Assembly (NCBI RefSeq): GCF_030056795.1
Contig: NZ_JASHKQ010000009.1
Span: 1-64,000 of the forward strand
DNA: 64,000 nt
Origin: Rhodococcus sp. IEGM 1381
Lineage (GTDB): Bacteria > Actinomycetota > Actinomycetes > Mycobacteriales > Mycobacteriaceae
Direction of reading: 5' to 3'
Part shown: positions 18,018-27,789 of the stretch, piece by piece
Numbering within the stretch: the first letter of the stretch is position 1
How the letters are laid out: the number at the start of each line of letters is the position of its first letter
The notes under the pieces: model-generated
Databases searched by the model: none
The model's input: the letters and a program-made list of their open reading frames with translations, nothing else
What the model was told of the DNA's origin: nothing
Position numbers and translations under genes: made by a program

Positions 18018-18072
18018 GTGTGCTCAGCTCTTTCTTGTATCCGAGAAGAAGTGGGGCGGGTGTGAAGCGGCG

Positions 18073-20020
<1,948 letters not shown>

Positions 20021-20058
20021 GGGTCGTTTCGGAGTTGAATCGTCGTACGGCGACTCGC

Positions 20059-20448
20059 TCAGGCTGCTTCTCCGGCAGGAGCGTTGACATCGGCAGGCAG
20101 TGCGGCCTTGGCGATGGCGACCAGGCTTGCGAAAGCCGCGGCATCCGACACAGCGAGCTCGGCGAGGATCTTGCGATCGACCTCGACGCCCGCGGCCTTC
20201 AGGCCCTGGACGAAGCGGTTGTACGTGATGTCGTTGGCCCGTGCTGCAGCGTTGATACGCGTGATCCACAGCTTGCGGAAATCACCCTTACGCGCGCGGC
20301 GGTCCCGGTACGCGTAGGTGAGCGAGTGGAGCTGCTGCTCCTTGGCCTTGGTGTACAGACGTGAGCGCTGTCCGCGGTAGCCCTTGGACGCTTCGAGAAT
20401 CGAACGGCGCTTCTTCTGGGCGTTGACGGCCCTTTTTACGCGTGCCAC
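20059..20448 (-). CDS. rplT: 50S ribosomal protein L20
   Basis: 129-residue early-assembly 23S rRNA-binding protein, beginning [15 protein letters not shown] with the conserved [11 protein letters not shown] and [21 protein letters not shown] blocks (DNA about 20250-20440). The GTG start is at 20448. It follows rpmI in the universal infC-rpmI-rplT order. In Firmicutes and E. coli L20 represses this operon through the leader mRNA, so the infC leader here is a possible target. Confidence 0.97.
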   Translation of the reverse strand: MARVKRAVNAQKKRRSILEASKGYRGQRSRLYTKAKEQQLHSLTYAYRDRRARKGDFRKLWITRINAAARANDITYNRFVQGLKAAGVEVDRKILAELAVSDAAAFASLVAIAKAALPADVNAPAGEAA

Positions 20449-20534
20449 TGGTGAATCCTGTCGATCTGGGGGTGTGTGAAAACCCCGAATGGTAAGGGAT
20501 GAAGCCGACCGAGATCAGTCGGCGGCGGGCCGGA

Positions 20535-20729
20535 TCAGATACCGAGCAGGCGCTTGATCCGCGGCACGTCGGCCTTCTTGACAACGGCGACACCATCGAG
20601 GCGACGAGTCACCTTGGTGGGCTTGTGCTCGAGCAGGTGGCGACGGCCGGCCTTCTGGCGCAGGATCTTGCCGCTGCCGGACACCTTGAATCGCTTCTTG
20701 GCACCACTGTGGGTCTTCTGCTTGGGCAT
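20535..20729 (-). CDS. rpmI: 50S ribosomal protein L35
   Basis: 64 residues, [20 protein letters not shown] followed by GRRHLLEHK, the standard L35 sequence. ATG 20729 has AAGAGGA about 5 nt upstream; a longer frame to 20789 lacks similarity. It lies between infC and rplT. Confidence 0.97.
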   Translation of the reverse strand: MPKQKTHSGAKKRFKVSGSGKILRQKAGRRHLLEHKPTKVTRRLDGVAVVKKADVPRIKRLLGI

Positions 20730-20846
20730 GAAAATCCTCTTCTTCTGTAATAGCTCTTCGGTGTTGCATGGCACAGCCGTACAGCGCAACGGAAAAACTG
20801 TGCACCGAAGCAGTTGTAGGGCTGTCTTACTGGTAGAGCACGAGGC

Positions 20847-21506
20847 TCAGTTGGTCTGAGCCGGAGTAGCCGGAGCTGCTGCGGCCGGTGCCTCGGCAGC
20901 CGGGGCTGCCTCGGCGGGCTGTTCCGGCGCGGGAGCCGGTGCGCGTTGTGCGGGCGGTGCCGCTGCGCTCTCCTGTGCCTTGACGCGAGTCTTGGCACCC
21001 TTGTGCGGCGCCAGCACCATCGTCATGTTGCGGCCGTCCTGCTTGGCCGAGGTCTCCACGAAGCCGAGCTCCGCGACGTCCGCGCCCAAGCGCTGCAGCA
21101 GACGGAAACCGAGTTCGGGTCGCGACTGCTCACGACCGCGGAACATGATGGTGACCTTGACCTTCGAGCCGGCTTCGAGGAAGCGAACGACGTTGCGCTT
21201 CTTGGTCTCGTAGTCGTGCGCGTCGATCTTGGGGCGGAGCTTCTGCTCCTTGATGACGGTGAGCGTCTGGTTCTTGCGCGATTCGCGCGCCTTCTGCGCA
21301 GCCTCGTACTTGAACTTCCCGTAGTCCATGATCTTGCAGACCGGCGGACGTGCGTCGGGAGCTACTTCGACAAGATCGAGGTCGGCTTCGAGAGCCAAGC
21401 GGAGTGCATCTTCAACACGCACGATCCCCACCTGTTCACCGCCCGGTCCGACAAGCCGGACCTCGGGAACTCGGATGCGATCGTTGATGCGGGTCTCAGT
21501 GCTGAT
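20847..21506 (-). CDS. infC: translation initiation factor IF-3, with AUC start codon
   Basis: 219 residues. It binds the 30S subunit and rejects non-standard start codons. The family start [18 protein letters not shown] and the block [13 protein letters not shown] are present. The C-terminal ~30 residues are Ala/Pro-rich, an actinobacterial extension. No ATG, GTG or TTG fits the N-terminus. An ATC at 21506 follows a strong TAGGAGG site by 4 nt and begins exactly at the conserved sequence. E. coli infC likewise uses a rare AUU for self-regulation, so AUC here is very likely the true start. Confidence 0.93.
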   Translation of the reverse strand: MSTETRINDRIRVPEVRLVGPGGEQVGIVRVEDALRLALEADLDLVEVAPDARPPVCKIMDYGKFKYEAAQKARESRKNQTLTVIKEQKLRPKIDAHDYETKKRNVVRFLEAGSKVKVTIMFRGREQSRPELGFRLLQRLGADVAELGFVETSAKQDGRNMTMVLAPHKGAKTRVKAQESAAAPPAQRAPAPAPEQPAEAAPAAEAPAAAAPATPAQTN

Positions 21507-21585
21507 GGGGCCTCCTAGGTAGTGCGGTGTGGTGTAACCCGACCGCCTGCCACTGGCACAGCCCGTTGCCGTCGATCCTCGACAT
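21496..21585 (-). CDS. possible 29-codon leader ORF overlapping infC start
   Basis: ATG 21585, preceded by GGGGA, opens a 29-codon frame running through the infC ribosome site and stopping at TGA 21496, about 10 nt inside infC in another frame. Ribosomes translating it would cover or uncover the infC start. No protein similarity is seen; this is only a positional argument and may be chance. Confidence 0.25.
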   Translation of the reverse strand: MSRIDGNGLCQWQAVGLHHTALPRRPHQH

Positions 21586-21610
21586 TCCCCGCAGCGACGC
21601 GAATCGCTAC

Positions 21611-21651
21611 AAAGAAAAAAACCCCGCTCTCGGTGTGAACCGATAGCAGGG
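21611..21651 (-). terminator. attenuator (intrinsic terminator) in the infC leader
   Basis: On the minus strand CCCTGCTATCGGT, a 4-nt loop and ACCGAGAGCGGGG form a 13-position stem with one mismatch, followed at once by TTTTTTTCTTT. This is a canonical intrinsic terminator. It lies about 105 nt upstream of the infC start and about 210 nt downstream of the likely promoter, so it stops transcription before the operon unless prevented. Attenuation is the natural reading. Confidence 0.85.
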
Positions 21652-21864
21652 CCCGATGTCGACCGGTCGAACCGCACGACAACTGTCGTCGTACAGTCTC
21701 CTCACAGGGAGGAAGCACGTCGGAAACCTGTGCGGATCTCCATCGTGCGACCGGACCGGAACGAGCTTGTTGAAGGCTACGTGCCGGTGGGAGTCGGGCT
21801 CCACTTGCTGCCTCCGTGCGGTGAACTCCATCGAGGAGCGCACGCCGAAGACGGTCGTAGAGTC

Positions 21865-21894
21865 ACGTTACCAGCAGATTCGATAAACCGACAA
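21865..21894 (-). promoter_or_regulatory. likely infC operon promoter
   Basis: Minus strand: -35 TTGTCG (21894-21889), 18-nt spacer, -10 TAACGT (21870-21865). It would give an infC leader of about 350 nt containing several hairpins, including ACGAC(GACAGTT)GTCGT near 21680-21700, and the attenuator. Confidence 0.55.
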
Positions 21895-21967
21895 TCGAGC
21901 CTGATCACCCCCGAACTCGTCGGCACCCGATTCTCCCGGCCGCGGGCGGCGTGGGATTCTCGTAGGT

Positions 21968-22354
21968 ATGACGAGCTCCCTCACTCCCGCCGATGGCGAT
22001 CCCGCGGGTGTCGACGCAGTCGGCACCGAGCCCGAAGTCCGTGAACTCGCCGAGGTCCCCGCGGTCGAGGTCATCAGCCGCGCTGCGGTCATGCTGATGA
22101 GTTCCGCAGCCGAGAAGTTGGGACTCTCCGAGCCGGATCCCTCCGAGAGCCCCTACCTGGACCTCGACGAGGCACGACGTGTCATCACCGCACTGGCAGG
22201 CTTGGTCACCGCGTCGGTGGAATACCTCGGCCCCCATGCCGGACCCATTCGCGATGGACTGCAAGCACTGCAGCGCGCATTTCGGGAAGCATCGGCCCAC
22301 CCGGACGAGCCAGGAAAGGGCCCCGGCGAGAAGTACACCGGTCCGGTGCACTGA
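21968..22354 (+). CDS. DUF1844 domain protein
   Basis: 128 residues. The central part, EVISRAAVMLMSSAAEKLGL through LDEARRVITALAGLVTASVEYLG, is the DUF1844 pattern; function is unknown. The tails are rich in Asp, Pro and Gly. It is divergent from infC and is often found near infC in actinobacteria. ATG 21968 has GTAGG just upstream. It converges on uvrA with a shared terminator between. Confidence 0.85.
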   Translation: MTSSLTPADGDPAGVDAVGTEPEVRELAEVPAVEVISRAAVMLMSSAAEKLGLSEPDPSESPYLDLDEARRVITALAGLVTASVEYLGPHAGPIRDGLQALQRAFREASAHPDEPGKGPGEKYTGPVH

Positions 22355-22386
22355 GCGAGAGCATCGACGACGACGCCCCGAACACG

Positions 22387-22421
22387 AACGCCGCATCCGG
22401 TGCGATACCGGATGCGGCGTT
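22387..22421. terminator. bidirectional terminator between DUF1844 gene and uvrA
   Basis: AACGCCGCATCCGGT and its exact reverse complement (22407-22421) form a 15-bp perfect stem with a 5-nt loop. It lies in the 82-nt space between two converging genes. Short T stretches only, but the stem is strong in either direction. Confidence 0.8.
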
Positions 22422-22436
22422 CTGCGTACACGGGCG

Positions 22437-25367
22437 CTACCGGACCGCGACGACCTTTCGCGGCCTGCGCTTCTTTGGGGCGGCTTTCACCGGCTGCGAG
22501 ACAACCGACTCACGAGTGAGCGCTTCCTGCAGGAACTTACCCGTGTAGCTTTCCGGCACGGCCGCTACAGCCTCCGGATCACCCTGCGCCACAACCATTC
22601 CGCCACCGGAGCCACCCTCGGGGCCCATGTCGATCACCCAGTCGGAGACCTTGATGACATCCAGGTTGTGCTCGATAACGATCACCGTGTTGCCCTTGTC
22701 CACCAAACCGTTCACCACGCCGAGCAGCTTCCGGATGTCCTCGAAGTGCAAACCGGTGGTCGGCTCGTCGAGAATGTAGACCGTGCGTCCGGTGGACCGC
22801 TTCTGCAATTCAGCCGCCAACTTCACGCGTTGCGCCTCACCACCGGACAACGTGGTGGCCGGTTGCCCGAGCCGCACGTATCCGAGACCGACCTCGACGA
22901 GCGTCTTGAGGTATCGGTGGATCGAGGTGATGGCCTCGAAGAAGTCCGCGGCTTCCTCGATCGGCATGTCCAGAACCTCGGCGATGGTCTTGCCTTTGTA
23001 ATGCACCTCGAGCGTCTCGCGGTTGTATCGCGCGCCCTCACAGACCTCGCACGGAACGTAGACGTCGGGCAGGAAGTTCATCTCGATCTTGAGAGTGCCG
23101 TCGCCGGAGCATGCCTCGCACCGCCCGCCCTTGACATTGAACGAGAACCGCCCGGGCTGGTAACCGCGCACCTTGGCCTCGGTGGTGGCTGCGAACAACG
23201 TACGAATCTTGTCGAAGACGCCGGTGTAAGTCGCGGCATTGGACCGTGGCGTGCGGCCGATGGGCGACTGGTCGACCCGAACGAGTTTGTCGAGCTGGTC
23301 GAGTCCGTTGATCCGGGTGTGCCGTCCGGGAACCTGACGAGCACCGTTGAGCTTGTTGGCCATCACGGTCGCGAGGATGTCGTTGACGAGTGTGGACTTG
23401 CCCGAACCGGAAACCCCGGTGACCGAGGTAAGCACACCGAGCGGGAAGCTGACGTCGACGCCGCGGAGATTGTGCTCGCGGGCACCGACCACTGTGACCT
23501 GACGCTTCTTGTCGACGACGCGACGGGTGTCGGGCAGCGGAATCTCCATCCGACCGGAAAGGTACGCGCCGGTCAGCGATTCTTCGTTGGTCAACAAGTC
23601 CTCGTACGAGCCGCTGTGCACGACGCGGCCGCCGTGCTCACCGGCCAACGGCCCGATGTCCACGATCCAGTCGGAGGTACGAATGGTGTCCTCGTCGTGC
23701 TCCACGACGATCAGTGTGTTTCCGAGGTCGCGCAGCCGGGTCAGCGTGTCGATCAACCGACGGTTGTCTCGCTGGTGCAGACCGATCGAGGGCTCGTCCA
23801 GAACATAGAGAACGCCGACGAGGCCCGATCCGATCTGGGTGGCGAGCCGGATGCGCTGGGCCTCGCCGCCGGACAGGGAGCCGGCGGTTCGAGCCAGCGA
23901 GAGGTATTCCAGGCCGACGTCGAGCAGGAAGCCGAGGCGCGCCTGTACCTCCTTGAGTACCTGGCCTGCGATCGCCTCCTCGCGACGACCGAGAGTGAGG
24001 CTGTTCAGGAAGTTCGCGGTATCGGCGATCGACAGCTCGCACACCTCGGCGATCGACTTGGGACCGAAATCGCCCGCCGCGATCGTGACCGACAAGATCT
24101 CGGGCCGCAGCCTGGCACCGTTGCAGGTGGGACACGGCACGTCGCGCATGTACCCGTCGTAGCGTTCCTTCATCTGCTCGGACTCGGTCTGCTCGAGACG
24201 ACGGTGGAGGAACGGCATCACACCCTCGAACTCGGCGTAGTACGAGCGCGTTCGGCCGTAGCGGTTCTTGTACTTCACGTGCACCTGGTGGTCGCTGCCT
24301 TCGAGGACCGCTCGCTTGACCTTGGCGGGCAACTTGTTCCACGGTGCATTCAGGTCGAACCCCATCGCGTCGGCGAGCCCGGACAGCAGGCGGCCGAAGT
24401 ACTCCGATGTCTGGCCCATCGACCACGGTGCGATGGCTCCGTCGGCGAGGCTGAGATCGCCGTCGGGAACGACCAGCTCCGGGTCGACCTCCTTGCGCAC
24501 ACCGAGTCCGACGCAGTCGGGGCAGGCACCGTACGGCGAGTTGAACGAGAAGGACCGCGGTTCGAGATCGTCGATGGACAACGGGTGACCATTGGGGCAC
24601 GCGAGCTTCTCGGAGAATCGGCGCTCGCGGTCGGCAGCGTTCTCGTCGCGGTCGACGAAATCCAGAACGACGATGCCGTCCGCCAGCCGGAGGGCGGTTT
24701 CGACCGAGTCCGTCAATCTCTGCTTCGAGCTGGACTTGACGGTCAGGCGGTCGACGACGACCTCGATGTCGTGCTTTTCCTGCTTCTTGAGAACGGGAGG
24801 ACTGGTGAGCTGGTGCACGACGCCGTCCACGCGCACACGGGAGTAGCCCTGCGTGTTGAGCGAGTCGAACAGGTCGACGAATTCACCCTTGCGGGTACGG
24901 ACCACCGGAGCAAGGACCTGAAACTTCAGGCCCTCCTCCATGTCCAGCACCTGATCGACGATCTGCTGCGGAGTCTGCTTCGCGATCTGTTCACCACACA
25001 CCGGGCAGTGCGCCGTACCGGCACGGGCGTACAGCAGCCGGAGGTAGTCGTAGACCTCGGTGATGGTGCCGACGGTCGACCGCGGGTTGCGGTTGGTCGA
25101 CTTCTGATCGATCGAGACCGCAGGCGAGAGCCCCTCGATGAAATCGACGTCCGGCTTGTCCATCTGGCCGAGGAACTGCCGTGCGTAGGCGGACAGCGAC
25201 TCCACGTAGCGACGCTGACCTTCGGCGAAGATCGTGTCGAAGGCGAGAGACGATTTGCCCGAGCCGGACAGACCTGTGAATACGATCAGCGCATCGCGAG
25301 GCAGGTCGATGTCGACTCCTCGCAGATTGTGCTCCCGTGCACCTCGCACTATCAGGCGATCCGCCAC
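22437..25367 (-). CDS. uvrA: UvrABC excision nuclease subunit A
   Basis: Damage-recognition ATPase of nucleotide excision repair, 976 residues. First Walker A GLSGSGKS is at residues 32-39. Zinc-binding cysteine pairs are at CPVCGEQ and CPTCNGARL in the first half and at [18 protein letters not shown] in the second. Two LSGGEAQR signatures and two Walker B motifs show the duplicated ABC architecture. The start is GTG 25367, with AAGGGA just upstream and similarity beginning at once; the frame is open to 25568. I saw no LexA-type TCGAAC-N4-GTTCGA box upstream. Confidence 0.97.
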   Translation of the reverse strand: MADRLIVRGAREHNLRGVDIDLPRDALIVFTGLSGSGKSSLAFDTIFAEGQRRYVESLSAYARQFLGQMDKPDVDFIEGLSPAVSIDQKSTNRNPRSTVGTITEVYDYLRLLYARAGTAHCPVCGEQIAKQTPQQIVDQVLDMEEGLKFQVLAPVVRTRKGEFVDLFDSLNTQGYSRVRVDGVVHQLTSPPVLKKQEKHDIEVVVDRLTVKSSSKQRLTDSVETALRLADGIVVLDFVDRDENAADRERRFSEKLACPNGHPLSIDDLEPRSFSFNSPYGACPDCVGLGVRKEVDPELVVPDGDLSLADGAIAPWSMGQTSEYFGRLLSGLADAMGFDLNAPWNKLPAKVKRAVLEGSDHQVHVKYKNRYGRTRSYYAEFEGVMPFLHRRLEQTESEQMKERYDGYMRDVPCPTCNGARLRPEILSVTIAAGDFGPKSIAEVCELSIADTANFLNSLTLGRREEAIAGQVLKEVQARLGFLLDVGLEYLSLARTAGSLSGGEAQRIRLATQIGSGLVGVLYVLDEPSIGLHQRDNRRLIDTLTRLRDLGNTLIVVEHDEDTIRTSDWIVDIGPLAGEHGGRVVHSGSYEDLLTNEESLTGAYLSGRMEIPLPDTRRVVDKKRQVTVVGAREHNLRGVDVSFPLGVLTSVTGVSGSGKSTLVNDILATVMANKLNGARQVPGRHTRINGLDQLDKLVRVDQSPIGRTPRSNAATYTGVFDKIRTLFAATTEAKVRGYQPGRFSFNVKGGRCEACSGDGTLKIEMNFLPDVYVPCEVCEGARYNRETLEVHYKGKTIAEVLDMPIEEAADFFEAITSIHRYLKTLVEVGLGYVRLGQPATTLSGGEAQRVKLAAELQKRSTGRTVYILDEPTTGLHFEDIRKLLGVVNGLVDKGNTVIVIEHNLDVIKVSDWVIDMGPEGGSGGGMVVAQGDPEAVAAVPESYTGKFLQEALTRESVVSQPVKAAPKKRRPRKVVAVR

Positions 25368-25469
25368 TGTGTTCCCTTCTTTCCGAACGAGCACGTCCGA
25401 TCGAGCTGCTGCGGGGCGCAGCACTGCACGACTTTCGAGTCGCGTGATGACGTGTGGTGCCGATGCACC

Positions 25470-25488
25470 GGTTACACGTCGTGTAACC
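25470..25488. promoter_or_regulatory. perfect 19-bp palindrome between uvrA and a hydrolase gene
   Basis: GGTTACACG-T-CGTGTAACC is a perfect palindrome. It sits in the divergent 176-bp region, about 100 bp from the uvrA start and 55 bp from the hydrolase start. It has the form of an operator for a dimeric regulator (TetR- or GntR-like). The regulator is not identifiable from the sequence. Confidence 0.6.
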
Positions 25489-25543
25489 GACGACCCCACG
25501 TCGAAAACCTGTATTGGTGAGGGACGAACCTCACGCAGTCGCA

Positions 25544-26317
25544 ATGGTAGATCCAGGCACCGACACACTTTTCCACGTGCACGACCCCGACGCCCCTCGT
25601 CGGGCCGCCGACGGTAGCGTCCTCGAAATGGACGAGCACCTCTTGGTCATCGACGACGACTACACCGGCGTCGTCTCTCAGGGTTCGCCGCCGCAGCGGC
25701 GCACGATTCCCGGCGCGACGATCACGAAGATGTCGGTCGGCCCCATGGACAACAACACCTACTTGGTCGTCTGTTCCGCAACGGGTCATTCGGTGCTGAT
25801 CGACGCCGCCAACGAGGCCGAACGCATTTCGCTGCTCATCGACGAGAACGCACCGACGCTCTCGCTCATCGTGACGACGCATCAGCACGCCGACCACTGG
25901 CAGGCGCTGGCAGACATCGCCGGTGGTACGGATTCACCCACGGCCGCCCACGCTCTCGATGCCGAGCCGCTGCCGGTCGCTCCGGACCGCCTGCTGGCCG
26001 ATCGGGACACGGTGACGGTGGGCGAGCTCACGTTCGACGTGGTGCACCTGACCGGACACACCCCCGGTTCCATCGCACTCGCGCTGACCGACACCGACGG
26101 CACCCGCACCCATCTCTTCACCGGAGATTCACTCTTCCCCGGGGGCGTCGGAAAAACTGGAAGCCCCGAGGATTTCACCCAGCTGCTCGACGACGTGACG
26201 GCAAAGCTGTTCGACCGATTCGGCGACGACACCGTGGTCTACCCGGGCCACGGAAAGGACACCACACTCGGTGCCGAGCGCCCTCACCTGGCCGAATGGC
26301 GCGAACGGGGCTGGTGA
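25544..26317 (+). CDS. metallo-beta-lactamase-fold hydrolase
   Basis: About 257 residues. The glyoxalase II-like metal motif THQHADHW (HxHxDH) is clear, followed by [25 protein letters not shown] and VVYPGHG with the later metal ligands. It resembles M. tuberculosis Rv1637c, also next to uvrA, which supports a thioester or small-substrate hydrolase; the substrate is unknown. Start choice is uncertain: ATG 25544, an earlier GTG 25517 or ATG 25628 (which starts at the part most conserved in relatives) are all possible. None has a good ribosome site. Confidence 0.9.
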   Translation: MVDPGTDTLFHVHDPDAPRRAADGSVLEMDEHLLVIDDDYTGVVSQGSPPQRRTIPGATITKMSVGPMDNNTYLVVCSATGHSVLIDAANEAERISLLIDENAPTLSLIVTTHQHADHWQALADIAGGTDSPTAAHALDAEPLPVAPDRLLADRDTVTVGELTFDVVHLTGHTPGSIALALTDTDGTRTHLFTGDSLFPGGVGKTGSPEDFTQLLDDVTAKLFDRFGDDTVVYPGHGKDTTLGAERPHLAEWRERGW

Positions 26318-26373
26318 CGATCGGCGCGCTTGAGACCGCCGAACACGGGGTATGAATAGTGTGACAAAAGGAC

Positions 26374-26404
26374 GCACCGCGGTAGGTTTTCCCGACCGCT
26401 GTGC
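26374..26404 (+). promoter_or_regulatory. hairpin upstream of the DoxX-repeat gene
   Basis: GCACCGCGGT and ACCGCTGTGC form a 10-bp stem with one mismatch around an 11-nt loop that includes TTTT. It lies 47 nt before the start codon of the DoxX gene and 57 nt after the hydrolase stop. It could be a leader structure or a weak terminator of the hydrolase gene. Confidence 0.4.
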
Positions 26405-26450
26405 GATGTCCTAACGCCGATGACACGAGAAACTACGCAGGAGGCTGTCA

Positions 26451-27641
26451 ATGCTGGTCCGCCGTATCGCCCGTCCGTTGATGTCAACGATCTTCATCGC
26501 CGGGGGCGTCGACGCACTCCGTAACCCCAGTGGCAAGGCAAAGGTCGCCGCTCCGCTGATCGAGCAGGGCAAGGACGCGCTGCCGAACGAGGTCACCGCG
26601 AATGTGCCCGAGGACCCGGAGACGCTGGTTCGTATCAACGGCGGCATTCAGGTTGCGGGCGGCATTCTGTTGGCGACCGGCAAGGCACCGCGTATCGCAT
26701 CGATCGCATTGGCCGGCAGCCTCGTTCCGACGACGCTGGCCGGTCACGCCTTCTGGAACGAGACCGACCCGGAGGCAAAGGCTGCGCAGCGTATCCACTT
26801 CTTCAAGAACCTGAGTCTGCTCGGCGGACTGCTCATCGCAGCCGTCGACACCGAGGGCAAGCCGTCCGTCGCATGGCGTAGCAAGCGGGCAGCACGCCGC
26901 GCGCAGGAGACCGTCGTCTCGGCACTCCCCGGGCACTCCACCCACGAGACCGGTGAGCGCGTCAAGGAAATCGCAGCCGTCGCCGCGAGCCGCAGCGCCG
27001 ATCTCGCCGAGGCTGCCCAGCCGAAGCTGGCCAAGTTCGCCGACGCCGCCCAGCCCAAGTTGGCCAAGCTCGCCGACATCGCTACCGACAAGGGCTCGGA
27101 GCTGGCCGAGGTCGCTCAGCCGGCACTGAGCCGCTGGGCTCACGTGGCCGCCGACAAGGGTTCCGTGCTCGCCGAGGAAGCGCAGAAGCGCGGATCCAAG
27201 CTGGCCGGACTCGCCGCCGACCGCGGAAGCGACTTGGCCGACGAGGCACAGAAGCGCGGTTCCAAGCTCGCTGACAAGGCAGCGCACCGCGGAACCGACC
27301 TGGCCGAACTCGCACAGAAGCGCGGATCGAAGCTCGTCGACGTTGCCGCCGATCGTCGCGTCGAACTGGCCGACGTGGCGCAGAAGCGGGCATCCAAGCT
27401 CGCCGAACTGGCCGCCGAAAAGGGCTCCGTCCTCGCCGACGAGGCTCAGAAGCGCGGAGTCACCTGGGCCGATCTGGCGTCCGATCGGGTGGAGACACTC
27501 GGCAAGCGCGCTCGCAAGCGCGCCGAGAAGCAAAGCAAGGAGCTCGAAAAGGTCACCGAGCAGGCCCGCGCCAAGCTCGAAAAGCGAGTCGCCAAGGCTC
27601 AGAAGAACCTGGACAAGAAGATTCAGCAGTACGCCAAGTAG
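26451..27641 (+). CDS. DoxX-family membrane protein with sixteen 11-residue amphipathic repeats
   Basis: 396 residues. Residues 1-135 look like DoxX: four hydrophobic segments, early FIAGGVDALRNP and a conserved TLAGHAFWNE stretch. Residues ~140-175 are a basic linker. Residues 176-351 are sixteen consecutive 11-mers, none broken by an insertion, of form [DE]-x-A-x-[KD]-[RK]-G-S-x-L-A, with Lys/Arg-rich and Asp-rich copies often alternating (22-residue superperiod). Residues 352-396 are a Lys-rich helix ending YAK. AGGAGG lies 6 nt before ATG 26451. Eleven-residue amphipathic repeats are typical of apolipoprotein-, perilipin- and synuclein-type lipid-surface helices and of LEA proteins, so a role at membranes or lipid droplets is an inference. 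Confidence 0.9.
   Translation: MLVRRIARPLMSTIFIAGGVDALRNPSGKAKVAAPLIEQGKDALPNEVTANVPEDPETLVRINGGIQVAGGILLATGKAPRIASIALAGSLVPTTLAGHAFWNETDPEAKAAQRIHFFKNLSLLGGLLIAAVDTEGKPSVAWRSKRAARRAQETVVSALPGHSTHETGERVKEIAAVAASRSADLAEAAQPKLAKFADAAQPKLAKLADIATDKGSELAEVAQPALSRWAHVAADKGSVLAEEAQKRGSKLAGLAADRGSDLADEAQKRGSKLADKAAHRGTDLAELAQKRGSKLVDVAADRRVELADVAQKRASKLAELAAEKGSVLADEAQKRGVTWADLASDRVETLGKRARKRAEKQSKELEKVTEQARAKLEKRVAKAQKNLDKKIQQYAK
26976..27503 (+). repeat. sixteen tandem 33-bp coding repeats (11-mer helices)
   Basis: The DNA coding for residues 176-351 of the DoxX-family protein. Each unit is exactly 33 bp with no insertion or deletion, e.g. EEAQKRGSKLA, GLAADRGSDLA, DEAQKRGSKLA, DKAAHRGTDLA, ELAQKRGSKLV. 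Units 6-15 are the most alike, suggesting recent duplication of 66-bp pairs; the first units (EAAQPKLAKFA, DAAQPKLAKLA) form a separate sub-type. Confidence 0.9.
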
Positions 27642-27673
27642 TCCTCGCCGATAGAACGAGCGCACGTTCGTGC

Positions 27674-27720
27674 ACAGCGGCCCTGCCCCGGAACTCGAGG
27701 TTCTGCGGCGGGGCCGTTGT
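27674..27720 (+). terminator. GC-rich hairpin after the DoxX-repeat gene
   Basis: ACAGCGGCCC pairs with GGGCCGTTGT and an inner stem (GAAC/GTTC) closes a 5-nt loop. The hairpin starts 33 nt after the stop codon. There is no real T-run, so it would be an imperfect or factor-assisted terminator. Confidence 0.55.
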
Positions 27721-27746
27721 GCGGCGTAGACTGCTCTGGCTGATTT

Positions 27747-27767
27747 CGAGGCGATATCTTCGCCTCG
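27747..27767 (+). promoter_or_regulatory. leader hairpin before the HelD-like gene
   Basis: CGAGGCGA-TATCT-TCGCCTCG is an 8-bp perfect stem ending 22 nt before the TTG start. It is immediately followed by the GAGGAG ribosome site, so it may affect initiation. I looked for the rifamycin-associated element known upstream of some helR genes and did not find its sequence. Confidence 0.45.
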
Positions 27768-27789
27768 GCCGAACTCCCGAGGAGACCCT

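Noticed and set aside
22179-25520. A 1113-codon open frame on the plus strand opposite uvrA
   Set aside because: It is the antisense frame of a high-GC gene with strong third-position bias. It has no family similarity, and uvrA on the other strand is certain.
25368-25543. LexA/SOS box upstream of uvrA
   Set aside because: I searched for TCGAAC-N4-GTTCGA-type sites here and upstream of uvrB and found none; the 19-bp palindrome has a different sequence.
27642-27789. Rifamycin-associated element before the HelD-like gene
   Set aside because: The hairpins present do not match the known 19-bp GGGGCTTGC-type palindrome.
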